Positions 57,077 to 64,000 of a DNA stretch of 64,000 nucleotides are shown here, one piece after another. Origin of the DNA: JABFXX01 sp964419605 (lineage in GTDB: Bacteria; Myxococcota_A; Polyangia; Haliangiales; Haliangiaceae). The notes beneath the pieces are model-generated. The model saw only the letters and a program-made list of their open reading frames with translations. It did no database searches and had not been told where the DNA came from. The DNA lies in the NCBI GenBank assembly GCA_964419605.1, contig CAYQQM010000002.1:1-64000 (forward strand). The letters run 5' to 3'. The position numbers were made by a program, and so were the translations under genes. The first letter of the stretch is position 1. Every line of letters starts with the position of its first letter.

Positions 57077-58237
57077 ATGCAAACAGAATTGGTCGAGCTC
57101 GGCGGCGCTGTTGCTGCGCTTGCGCTCGTCATTTATGGACTGCGCCGGGCGTCGATCCGCAGCCAGCGACAAGCACCTGCGTCCGCGCGCGAACGACTCG
57201 GGTACGACGACGACGAACCGAAAAAACCGCGGCGCCGCAGGCGCCCGGAAGGAAGCTCCCTTGGGGGGGGGGGCCCTGCCGAAATCGCGACAACGACGGA
57301 CTCCGACACAGCGGCGGCGTACGTCGCCGGGCTGGAGAAGACGCGAGGGGGATTCGTCTCGAAGCTTTCAAAACTGTTCAGCAAGAAACAGATCGATGCA
57401 GACACCGTCGGCGATCTCGAGCAGGTGCTATACACGGCGGACATCGGCCCGCGCGCAGCCGACCGGATCTTCCAAGCGGTCAAAGGCGGACTATCTCGTG
57501 CCGAGCTAGAAAGCCCAGACCACATCTGGAGCCAGATCCGCAAGACGTCGAAGGAAATCCTGGCGATCGATGCCAGCCCCTTGGACCTCAGCGCGCACAA
57601 GCCATTTGTGTTGCTCGTGCTTGGTGTCAATGGCGTCGGCAAGACCACGACGATCGGAAAGTTAGCGTCGCGCTGGACCGCCGAGGGCAAGAAAGTGCTG
57701 CTCGCCGCTGGCGACACCTTTCGAGCAGCAGCGACCGAGCAGCTCGAGGAATGGTCGAAACGCGCTTCCGTCGATATTGTAAAGGGCAAACCCAACGGTG
57801 ATCCATCATCGGTGATCTTCGACGCAATCAAAAAGGGCGTCGATGAACGCTACGACATCGTCATCTGCGACACCGCTGGCCGTTTGCATTCGAATTCCGG
57901 TCTCATGGACGAACTCAAGAAATTGCGCCGAGTCAGCGACAAGGCCCTCGCTGGCGCTCCCCACGAAACTTGGATGGTGCTGGATGCGACTACAGGGCAA
58001 AACGCGATCAGCCAGGCTAAGACCTTCAAAGCGGAGATGGAGATTACAGGGATCGTTCTCACCAAACTCGACGGCTCAGCCAAAGGAGGAGTCGTGCTCG
58101 GTATCTGCGATGAGCTCCGAGTTCCGGTTCGGTTCGTGGGGATCGGCGAGACGATCGATGCGCTGCGACCGTTTGACCCGGCCGCATTTGTCGACGCTCT
58201 GTACGTCAGCGGGACCGCTCCTACAGAGATGGCATAG
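57077..58237 (+). CDS. ftsY: Signal recognition particle receptor
   Basis: A 386-residue protein. It docks the ribosome-SRP complex at the membrane and hydrolyses GTP with Ffh. The N-terminus is an anchor helix (LGGAVAALALVIYGL) followed by a basic and acidic A region shorter than in E. coli. The NG domain has GVNGVGKTTTIGKLA, DTFRAAATEQL, DTAGRLHSN and TKLDGSAKGG with a C-terminal GIGE. It is essential in most bacteria. The A region contains an 11-G run in the gene (57263-57273) giving four Gly. Confidence 0.95.
   Translation: MQTELVELGGAVAALALVIYGLRRASIRSQRQAPASARERLGYDDDEPKKPRRRRRPEGSSLGGGGPAEIATTTDSDTAAAYVAGLEKTRGGFVSKLSKLFSKKQIDADTVGDLEQVLYTADIGPRAADRIFQAVKGGLSRAELESPDHIWSQIRKTSKEILAIDASPLDLSAHKPFVLLVLGVNGVGKTTTIGKLASRWTAEGKKVLLAAGDTFRAAATEQLEEWSKRASVDIVKGKPNGDPSSVIFDAIKKGVDERYDIVICDTAGRLHSNSGLMDELKKLRRVSDKALAGAPHETWMVLDATTGQNAISQAKTFKAEMEITGIVLTKLDGSAKGGVVLGICDELRVPVRFVGIGETIDALRPFDPAAFVDALYVSGTAPTEMA
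57263..57273 (+). repeat. Homopolymer G(11) inside ftsY
   Basis: Eleven consecutive G in the reading frame encode part of a Leu-Gly4 stretch in the disordered A region of FtsY. A change by one base would shift the frame of an essential gene, so the run is expected to be stable or read through by slippage, unless the length is an assembly error. Confidence 0.95.
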
Positions 58238-58291
58238 GTGGCCGCCGCTTACCCGCGTCTGGGGCCGCGGCACCTATCGGGCCTCAGCAGC

Positions 58292-58321
58292 TTGAGTTGG
58301 GCAAAATCAACGTGTTATTTA
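58292..58321 (+). promoter_or_regulatory. Candidate sigma-70-like promoter before the beta-barrel genes
   Basis: TTGAGT at 58292-58297 and TATTTA at 58316-58321 are separated by 18 bases, in an AT-rich island unusual for the surrounding DNA. The predicted transcription start would be within a few bases of the ATG at 58332, so the message would be leaderless or nearly so. No Shine-Dalgarno is visible. Confidence 0.35.
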
Positions 58322-58331
58322 ATATGTACGC

Positions 58332-59291
58332 ATGCGCGGGATGATAACAGCCGTGGCACTGGTGCTCGTGGCAAGTACCACAGCCCTTGCCGAGACCCCA
58401 AAAGGCGCCAAGCCCCAAGCCGGCAATAAAGGAGCCAGCCCCGCGAAACCCAACGGCAGCGACGGCGCCGAAATCGAGATGGATTCGGACAAGGGCGGTG
58501 CAGTGAACGCCGACGAAATCCAGATGGAGGACGAGCAGCCCAAGCCGGGCGACCTTTCCGCCGACCTCGCCACCAGCGACCAGGCTAGCGGAACGGCCAC
58601 TGGCGCTCAGGTAAAGCGCACTCCGCTGGCCTGGAAAGATATCGTCGTTGTCGTCCGCAAGCCGTTCCTAAAAGTGCGTCGCACGGAAATCAATCCGTAC
58701 GTCAGCACGACGATGAACGACAACATGATTCGGCATAACGCGATCGGCGGCGAGATCGCGTACTATTTGACCGACGTTTTGGCAATTGGGGCTGAGGGCC
58801 AGTACTTCACGCACTCCTTCCTCGAGCCGTACGACCTCGTAGCCCGACAAGCGCGACGGCTTCCAACCGTCAACAAGTACAACTGGTCTGCGGCGCTCGA
58901 TTTTCACTACGTGCCGGTGTACGGCAAGTTCGCAATCCTCGACCGCAAACTCGTCGCATGGGAAGCCACCTTTACGGCGGGGATCGGCGTGGGCCAGTCC
59001 GAAGTCATCCCCCGCGACAGGGCGTTCCCCGGGTTTACCAATTTCTTGATCCAGCCCAACATCGGCGCCAGCATGAGGTTCTTCATTACGAAGTGGCTGA
59101 CCGTCAACCTCGGCATCCGGGACTACCTTTTCATCGATAAGTACGAGCCGGCGGACCGTTCGCCCGTGATGAACGCCACGGCCGCACAAGCCTCCGACAA
59201 CGCGACCTCATCGCTCGTCAACAACATCATGTTCCAGCTCGGTCTCAGCTTCTGGCTGCCGACCTCGTTTGAATACACGACGTTCCGGTAA
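58332..59291 (+). CDS. Outer-membrane beta-barrel protein (myxobacterial OMP_myx type), first of two
   Basis: A 319-residue protein. A signal peptide (VALVLVASTTALAE) is followed by a disordered acidic region (SDGAEIEMDSDKGGAVNADE), and then about ten amphipathic strands ending in aromatic residues (LPTSFEYTTFR). Key strands read FLKVRRTEINPYVSTTMNDN and VNLGIRDYLFIDKYEP. This is the myxobacterial outer-membrane beta-barrel domain seen in Glt-complex barrels such as GltA and GltB; that assignment is inference. Its gene, the next barrel and the lipoprotein after it are on one strand, 15 and 108 bases apart. Confidence 0.75.
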   Translation: MRGMITAVALVLVASTTALAETPKGAKPQAGNKGASPAKPNGSDGAEIEMDSDKGGAVNADEIQMEDEQPKPGDLSADLATSDQASGTATGAQVKRTPLAWKDIVVVVRKPFLKVRRTEINPYVSTTMNDNMIRHNAIGGEIAYYLTDVLAIGAEGQYFTHSFLEPYDLVARQARRLPTVNKYNWSAALDFHYVPVYGKFAILDRKLVAWEATFTAGIGVGQSEVIPRDRAFPGFTNFLIQPNIGASMRFFITKWLTVNLGIRDYLFIDKYEPADRSPVMNATAAQASDNATSSLVNNIMFQLGLSFWLPTSFEYTTFR

Positions 59292-59306
59292 GCGAGGAGA
59301 CCGGCC

Positions 59307-60185
59307 ATGACCAAAACGATCCTGTGGATACTCGGCATTAGCGCACTCGCGAGTTCGGCGGCAGTCGCCGAACCCACGGCGGGACTTGGCGAAGGCCGGC
59401 GGCACAACTCGCTTCCCAACGACGTGGCAGTTCGACACCGCCGTCTACTTGTCAAAAAACGCTTTGAGCTAGCACCCCTGTTCGAATCCAGCATCAACGC
59501 GGATTTTCAACACACGCTCGGCGCCGGCCTAAAGCTCGAATACCATTTCACCGACATGTTGTCGATCGGAGCGGTTGGTGTGTATTCGGGATCGCTGCGC
59601 ACCGGGCTTGTCGATAAGATCGTCGAAACACTGCCCGACACGCCGAACGCGACCAAAGAGCCGTCCAAGGACCAGTACCTCAGCCACCTGAATACGATCC
59701 CATTTCACGCCGCCGCCTACGCAAGCCTAACCCCGTGGTACGGAAAGCTCGCCGCGTTCTCGCAGGCTTTCGTTGCTTTCGATTTCTACTTCCAGGCAGG
59801 CGTTGCGTTCGCCGCGTTGAGTTCAAATTGCGCGGATACGGTTTGTACCGACCGCACTCCGGGAAAATCCAGAATCGATCCTTCCACCGGAGACACGATC
59901 CCTCCGGACAATGACCCCAAAAATGACCCACCTCTAAACAGTGGCAACCATGTGGGGCTCTACCTCGGAGGGGGCATCCACGTCTTCCTTTCCGATTTCC
60001 TGGCCCTGGACCTAACGGTGCGGGACTACGCCTTCTCGGATAACCCGTCTGGCGCCGACTACAACGCCGACCAGTTTGTAGGCACGAGCCCCACCCTCGG
60101 GGATGACAACCGGTTTTTGCACCACTTGTTCTTTGGCGCTGGGCTCGCGATCATGCTGCCAATGAAGGTCAAGCGAACGCCCTAG
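59307..60185 (+). CDS. Outer-membrane beta-barrel protein, second of two
   Basis: 292 residues from ATG 59307. The signal peptide ends near AVAEPTAGLGEG; the mature protein shares with its neighbour the strand pattern LRDYAFSDNP / LTVRDYAF versus LGIRDYLF, and a region FELAPLFESSINADFQHTLG. A Cys pair in a long loop (SSNCADTVCTD) and Asp/Pro-rich loop insert (DNDPKNDPPLNSG) are different from its partner. Tandem paralogous barrels with a lipoprotein gene nearby match the layout of the gltK-B-A cluster of Myxococcus, suggesting a related outer-membrane complex; this is inferred from gene order and strand pattern only. Confidence 0.72.
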   Translation: MTKTILWILGISALASSAAVAEPTAGLGEGRRHNSLPNDVAVRHRRLLVKKRFELAPLFESSINADFQHTLGAGLKLEYHFTDMLSIGAVGVYSGSLRTGLVDKIVETLPDTPNATKEPSKDQYLSHLNTIPFHAAAYASLTPWYGKLAAFSQAFVAFDFYFQAGVAFAALSSNCADTVCTDRTPGKSRIDPSTGDTIPPDNDPKNDPPLNSGNHVGLYLGGGIHVFLSDFLALDLTVRDYAFSDNPSGADYNADQFVGTSPTLGDDNRFLHHLFFGAGLAIMLPMKVKRTP

Positions 60186-60293
60186 CCACTGCGGGTGGCG
60201 AGGTGGCAACGAAGTTGGCGGAGTCCTTCTGTAAGTCGCTGAATCCTAATGCCGCGGGGCTGGCGCAGGCGTTGCTTAAGGGCATGTAGGTTC

Positions 60294-60668
60294 ATGCGTT
60301 CACCCGTTGTCGCCGCAGTCCTGGCCCTTGCGGTCGGATGCGTTACCCCATCCATCCCGATCCCCCCGCCAGATGCTGCCCGAATGACGTTTGCCATCAT
60401 GGTTCAGGGCTCTGTATCCTCTGCCGTGCTGACCTATCCGCCGGAGAAAAACTACGAAGGGGGCATCGTCTATGTCTTCAACCACGAAACGGGTCGGGGC
60501 GTGTTCCAGAACGTGAATGACGACAATTCGATCGGGCCCACGCAGCCGCTAGAAGCGGCCCTAGGCCATCAACTCGTGGTCACCGTGGAAAGCGCAGCTC
60601 AAGCCGTTTCGCGCTGTATCGTGTTGCGCGAGGGCCTACAGGACCCAAACACGTACTGCTCGTTCTGA
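60294..60668 (+). CDS. Small lipoprotein near the barrel pair
   Basis: 124 residues from ATG 60294. The leader MRSPVVAAVLALAVGC gives a good lipobox (LAVGC). The mature part begins VTPSIPIPPPDAARMTFAIM and has a small beta-sandwich-like region with a Cys near the end (RCIVLREG) and a second (NTYCSF). It resembles small lipoproteins found beside Glt-type barrels, so an outer-membrane partner role is plausible. It ends ten bases from the convergent amidase gene. Confidence 0.65.
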   Translation: MRSPVVAAVLALAVGCVTPSIPIPPPDAARMTFAIMVQGSVSSAVLTYPPEKNYEGGIVYVFNHETGRGVFQNVNDDNSIGPTQPLEAALGHQLVVTVESAAQAVSRCIVLREGLQDPNTYCSF

Positions 60669-60678
60669 ACAGAGTTAC

Positions 60679-61536
60679 TCACTTTACGAGGCCGCCGTAG
60701 AGGTCGGGCCGGCGATCGCGGAAGAACCCCATACTCGCGCGAACGCGACGCAGCTGACTCAGATCGAGAGTCGCCATCGCGATGCCCGGAGTGCTGCGAT
60801 CGAGCTCTGCGAGCTTGTCGCCGCGCGCGTCGGCGACAAACGAGCTGCCGTAAAACGCAATTGCCGATGCCCCCTCGCCTTCGGTACCGATCCGGTTCGC
60901 TGCCACCACTCCCACCGCATTTGCCACCGCGTGTCCAATCATCACTCGTTGCCACGAATCGCGGCTGTCCAATTCCGGTTCCTCCGGCTCGCTGCCGATC
61001 GCAGTGGGGTAAAATAGAATATCGGCGCCAGCGAGTGCCATCGCTCTCGCTGCCTCTGGGAACCATTGGTCCCAACAAATCCCGATGCCGATCGTGCCAA
61101 ACTGGGTCGCGAACGCCTTAAAGCCGGTGTTTCCAGGCTTGAAGAAGAACTTCTCCTGGTAGCCGGGCCCATCGGGAAGATGACTTTTACGGTAAAGACC
61201 TAAATCGCTGCCGTCGGCATCGAACACCGCGATTGAATTGTAATATTCCGGCCCCGCCTGCTCGAAAAACGAGACGGGAATCACTACACCCAGCTCAGCG
61301 GCCAGCTTCCGAAAGTGTCCGAGCGTGGGATGCGCTTCCGCGGAGCGGGCGCGGCAGAAGTCGCGCTCGTTTTGGCCGCGACAAAAATAGTGGCCTTCGA
61401 ACAGTTCACTCGGCAGGACAATTTGCGCTCCTTGGGCAGCCGCCTCGCGAACCATTTCGGTAACCCGCAGAACATTTGCGCGAACGTCGTCGGAAAGCCC
61501 GGCTTGAAGCGCCGCTACAGTTACCTTCACATGCAT
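60679..61536 (-). CDS. aguB: N-carbamoylputrescine amidase
   Basis: A 285-residue nitrilase-family enzyme that converts N-carbamoylputrescine to putrescine. The Glu-Lys-Cys triad is Glu44 (LPSELFEG), a Lys in RKSHLPDGPGYQEK and the Cys of GICWDQWFPE. The YRKSHLPDGPGYQEKFFF and DSRDSW segments are typical of AguB rather than other nitrilases. It acts in the agmatine-to-putrescine route. The matching agmatine deiminase (aguA) is not in the window. Its product, putrescine, is a spermidine-synthase substrate; a SpeE-like protein is about 6 kb away, but no operon links them. Confidence 0.9.
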   Translation of the reverse strand: MHVKVTVAALQAGLSDDVRANVLRVTEMVREAAAQGAQIVLPSELFEGHYFCRGQNERDFCRARSAEAHPTLGHFRKLAAELGVVIPVSFFEQAGPEYYNSIAVFDADGSDLGLYRKSHLPDGPGYQEKFFFKPGNTGFKAFATQFGTIGIGICWDQWFPEAARAMALAGADILFYPTAIGSEPEEPELDSRDSWQRVMIGHAVANAVGVVAANRIGTEGEGASAIAFYGSSFVADARGDKLAELDRSTPGIAMATLDLSQLRRVRASMGFFRDRRPDLYGGLVK

Positions 61537-61658
61537 CCCCTCAGTTGAATCCGCCGTTCCAGCGCAGCGGCAACCAGGCCATCTCTCTTATCACAGCTGA
61601 AAGACACATGAAATTCGTTTTTTGCCCGGCGGCCCGGTTAGTTAGTAGAATGGAGCGA

Positions 61659-62744
61659 ATGCGGCTCACCGTTATCGCAGCGTTACTCTGCGGTTGTGGT
61701 CCGGATCACTTCGGGACCTACTTCATCGCCGACGGCCGCCCGGCAGCGATCGATTTTGACCGGGCCGAATTTTTCTTCGGCTCCAAAATCGACGGAGACT
61801 TCGCGTCACTTACGGGCGCTCGCAGTGGCGATGTCTATCGGCGAATGTTTGTGGAAAACGATGAGGCCGTACCAGCGAGCGATCGAAGGTCGAGCTACTA
61901 CCTCCCCACCGATGGCGCTACTAACGTCGGGTCCTACGTGCTTGTCCTGGCGCGCAATAGCTCGGATGCCATTGTGGGTGTCGCTGAAGCGAGCGGATTT
62001 TCGCTGGCAACCAGCAATGAGGTCATCGAAGTTCACCTGCCATTGGAACCACCCGATAACGTCGAAACCTGGGGCGCGAGTCCTTCGTGCGTCGCGTGGG
62101 CTCAACGTGGTGGCCAAGCAACCACGGCGGTCGTGCGAGACGATGACCGCGATTGCGACGGGGCGTTGGCAACCAACGACTGCAATGATCTTGCGTATTG
62201 TGCAGCCGGCGATCCCTCGTGCAGTACGGCGCCAACGCTGTGCCTCGCTTCGTGTTCCCTCGGCTGCCGCGCAAACAATGCGTGCGAAGCGTCGGTGTGC
62301 CTTCCAGCCGCGGCGTGCCCGACCAATGGTACGTGCAGTGCCGCATCGAGCGTCGCGGAGCGACTCGCATGCATCGCGGATCAGTCGGCGCACATCAAGG
62401 TTGCCGTCATGGACACCGGTCGACCGTGTGTGGACTCGTTCGTGGTGCCGCTGCCGTCCGGTTCGCGCTGCGGCAACCCTATCATCGAATACGCCGAGCC
62501 GCTCCCCGACGGGTACACGTTCGAGGTGACCGATGGTGCAACCTCGTGTGGCATTTCGATCAAAAAGCCGTCGAGCGCTGCTTCGTTCAGCGGCATTCAC
62601 CACCTGCTTATCTCGATCGACGCCCCTAACGGCGTCGGGCCAAGACCCACGCTGTTCCTAGGAATCGATGGGGTCCAGAGGGTGCCGATCGCAACGTGTA
62701 CCGGTCCGGTTACCATTGAACAGATCGTCATCAATCGCTGTTAA
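61659..62744 (+). CDS. Cys-rich lipoprotein with metal-binding-like repeats
   Basis: 361 residues. I choose ATG 61659, preceded by GGAG, over ATG 61650; both give the leader ALLCGC and a lipobox. The middle has a Cys/Asp-rich stretch (DDDRDCDGALATNDCNDLAY, then CAAGDPSC) like the MopE-type calcium or copper loops of myxobacterial surface proteins. A further Cys-rich segment follows (LCLASCSLGCRANN, CEASVCLPAAACPTN). The C-terminus is a beta domain ending in Cys. It is likely surface-exposed; its ligand is unproven. Confidence 0.6.
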   Translation: MRLTVIAALLCGCGPDHFGTYFIADGRPAAIDFDRAEFFFGSKIDGDFASLTGARSGDVYRRMFVENDEAVPASDRRSSYYLPTDGATNVGSYVLVLARNSSDAIVGVAEASGFSLATSNEVIEVHLPLEPPDNVETWGASPSCVAWAQRGGQATTAVVRDDDRDCDGALATNDCNDLAYCAAGDPSCSTAPTLCLASCSLGCRANNACEASVCLPAAACPTNGTCSAASSVAERLACIADQSAHIKVAVMDTGRPCVDSFVVPLPSGSRCGNPIIEYAEPLPDGYTFEVTDGATSCGISIKKPSSAASFSGIHHLLISIDAPNGVGPRPTLFLGIDGVQRVPIATCTGPVTIEQIVINRC

Positions 62745-62802
62745 CAAATCGGCTGCCGAGGACGCTCGAGGAGGTCCAGCCCGCGTGATATAGAGGCGGT
62801 CG

Positions 62803-64000
62803 ATGTCGGACACTACGGCTCCCGCCAACATCACACCGATCTCCATTGAAACGGAGATGCGCAACTCGTTCATGGATTACGCGATGAGCGTGATCGTGGC
62901 GCGTGCGCTTCCCGATGCTCGTGACGGCCTCAAGCCCGTTCATCGGCGCATCCTTTACGCGCAGCGCGTACTCAACAACACGTGGAACCGCCCGTATGTG
63001 AAGTGCGCACGCGTGGTCGGCGATGTCATTGGCAAGTATCACCCCCACGGCGATGCATCTGTCTACGACGCATTGGTGCGCATGGCACAAGACTTCTCAA
63101 TGCGCTACATGCTCGTCGACGGCCAAGGGAATTTCGGCTCGATCGACGGAGATCCGCCCGCGGCATACCGCTACACCGAATGCCGCATGAGCCGGATCGC
63201 CGGCGAGCTCCTCGCCGACATCGACAAAGAAACCGTCGACTGGAGCCCAAACTACGACGATAAAGAACTCGAACCGACCGTGTTGCCGACCAAAGTGCCG
63301 AACCTGCTGATCAACGGCGCGGCTGGCATTGCGGTCGGAATGGCGACCAACATTCCACCCCATAACTTGGGTGAGGTAATCGACGGCGTACTGGCGCTGA
63401 TCGCCAATCCTGCGCTGAGCGACGATGAGCTGATCAAACACGTCCCCGGACCCGACTTTCCAACCGGTGGAGTGATTCAGGGACGCAACGGCATTCTCGC
63501 CGCCTACAAGACCGGCCGCGGCCAAATCCAGGTCCGCGGTGTTGCGCATGTCGAGGAGGTCCGCAAAGATCGCCAGGCCATCATCATTACCGAGTTGCCG
63601 TTCATGGTGAATAAGGCGCGGTGGATCGAAGCTAGTGCGGCACTGGTAACCGAAAAGCGGCTCGAAGGAATCCACGATATTCGCGATGAGTCCGACCGGA
63701 CCGGCATGCGCGTTGTGTTCGAACTAAAGAGAGATGCCGACGACAAAGTCGTGCTGAACAATCTATTCAAGCAGACCGCGCTGCAAAGTTCGTTCTCTGC
63801 CAACATGCTGGCGATCGTCGATTCGCGCCCTGTGCTGCTGTCGCTAAAAAAAGCGCTGCAGGTATTCGTGGAGCATCGCAAGGACGTCGTTACTCGGCGA
63901 ACCCTGTTCGACTTGCGCGAAGCGCGACTGCGGCGCGAAATTGTTGAAGGCCTTGGCCTCGCGATCATGAATATCGATCGCGTGATCGAGATCATTCGCA
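62803..64000 (+). CDS. gyrA: DNA gyrase subunit A (3' end beyond window)
   Basis: The first ~399 residues are present, from ATG 62803; the gene continues past the window. It introduces negative supercoils with GyrB. The breakage-reunion domain is clear: ARALPDARDGLKPVHRRILY, GKYHPHGDASVYDALVRM, then GQGNFGSIDGDPPAAYRYTE with the active-site Tyr in AAYRYTE. NYDDKELEPTVLPTKVPNLL and GAAGIAVGMATNIPPHNLGE complete the core and identify GyrA rather than ParC. Residue 85, equivalent to E. coli Ser83, is Ala. Confidence 0.93.
   Translation, partial: MSDTTAPANITPISIETEMRNSFMDYAMSVIVARALPDARDGLKPVHRRILYAQRVLNNTWNRPYVKCARVVGDVIGKYHPHGDASVYDALVRMAQDFSMRYMLVDGQGNFGSIDGDPPAAYRYTECRMSRIAGELLADIDKETVDWSPNYDDKELEPTVLPTKVPNLLINGAAGIAVGMATNIPPHNLGEVIDGVLALIANPALSDDELIKHVPGPDFPTGGVIQGRNGILAAYKTGRGQIQVRGVAHVEEVRKDRQAIIITELPFMVNKARWIEASAALVTEKRLEGIHDIRDESDRTGMRVVFELKRDADDKVVLNNLFKQTALQSSFSANMLAIVDSRPVLLSLKKALQVFVEHRKDVVTRRTLFDLREARLRREIVEGLGLAIMNIDRVIEIIR

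Overview
The window is GC-rich, densely packed, single-chromosome-style bacterial DNA. Many lipoproteins, overlapping ATGA gene junctions, a Ser/Thr kinase, a FecR/AgmX-type anti-sigma factor, paired outer-membrane beta-barrels and secreted proteins with Pro- or Cys-rich linkers point to a myxobacterium-like member of the Myxococcota (old Deltaproteobacteria). I cannot name the genus. A run of 100 Ns (13856-13955) shows this is a draft scaffold. I saw no rRNA, tRNA, CRISPR array, prophage or intact insertion sequence.

Layout. 1-5344 is a four-gene envelope operon: a porin cut by the window edge and carrying a hexamer-encoded Pro-Thr stretch, a YfaP-like secreted protein, a TonB-receptor-like barrel and a lipoprotein. 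5617-7221 holds an unknown protein and a WXXGXW-repeat lipoprotein. 7429-13321 is gltBD (glutamate synthase). 13419-16081 is a Ser/Thr kinase with a downstream TPR membrane protein interrupted by the assembly gap. 16167-19158 has a DNA-binding-like protein, a nucleotidyltransferase with a tiny partner gene, a LysE exporter and a metallo-beta-lactamase-fold hydrolase. 19135-24584 is a compact minus-strand run: hutU, a metallophosphoesterase, a class III aminotransferase, two CDP-alcohol phosphatidyltransferases and a small membrane protein. 24800-27442 is a membrane pyrophosphatase. 27551-30044 has a lipoprotein, a DUF1877 protein and a lone P-loop ATPase. 30079-33038 has two coupled lipid-dependent glycosyltransferases. 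33478-37232 has an MMPL/HpnN-like exporter and a fatty-acid desaturase. 37345-39183 has two envelope proteins. 39381-43081 is a dehydrogenase trio (Fer2/FAD alpha, BFD ferredoxin, DAO beta) followed by proC. 43092-48219 has a kelch-like lipoprotein, a sigma/anti-sigma pair and a TPR protein. 48273-51523 has an alpha/beta hydrolase coupled to a fused homocysteine methyltransferase/MTHFR. 51961-56959 has a giant spermidine-synthase-like membrane protein and a divergent carboxypeptidase-regulatory-like protein. 57077-60668 has ftsY and then two beta-barrels plus a lipoprotein. 60679-64000 has N-carbamoylputrescine amidase, a Cys-rich lipoprotein and the 5' part of gyrA.

The most unusual signal is not a gene cluster but short non-coding mobile-looking DNA. 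One family is a ~166-bp element with near-perfect 25-bp terminal inverted repeats (two nearly identical copies in opposite orientation and one truncated copy). A 287-bp and a 120-bp element also have terminal inverted repeats. Four of the five sit exactly on, or one base from, a gene's stop codon, and in three cases the element end overlaps the stop codon itself. A further palindromic repeat, also present inside the 287-bp element, has invaded the middle of the alpha/beta hydrolase ORF without breaking the frame. The other candidate system is the aminotransferase/phosphatidyltransferase operon, which could make an unusual polar lipid.
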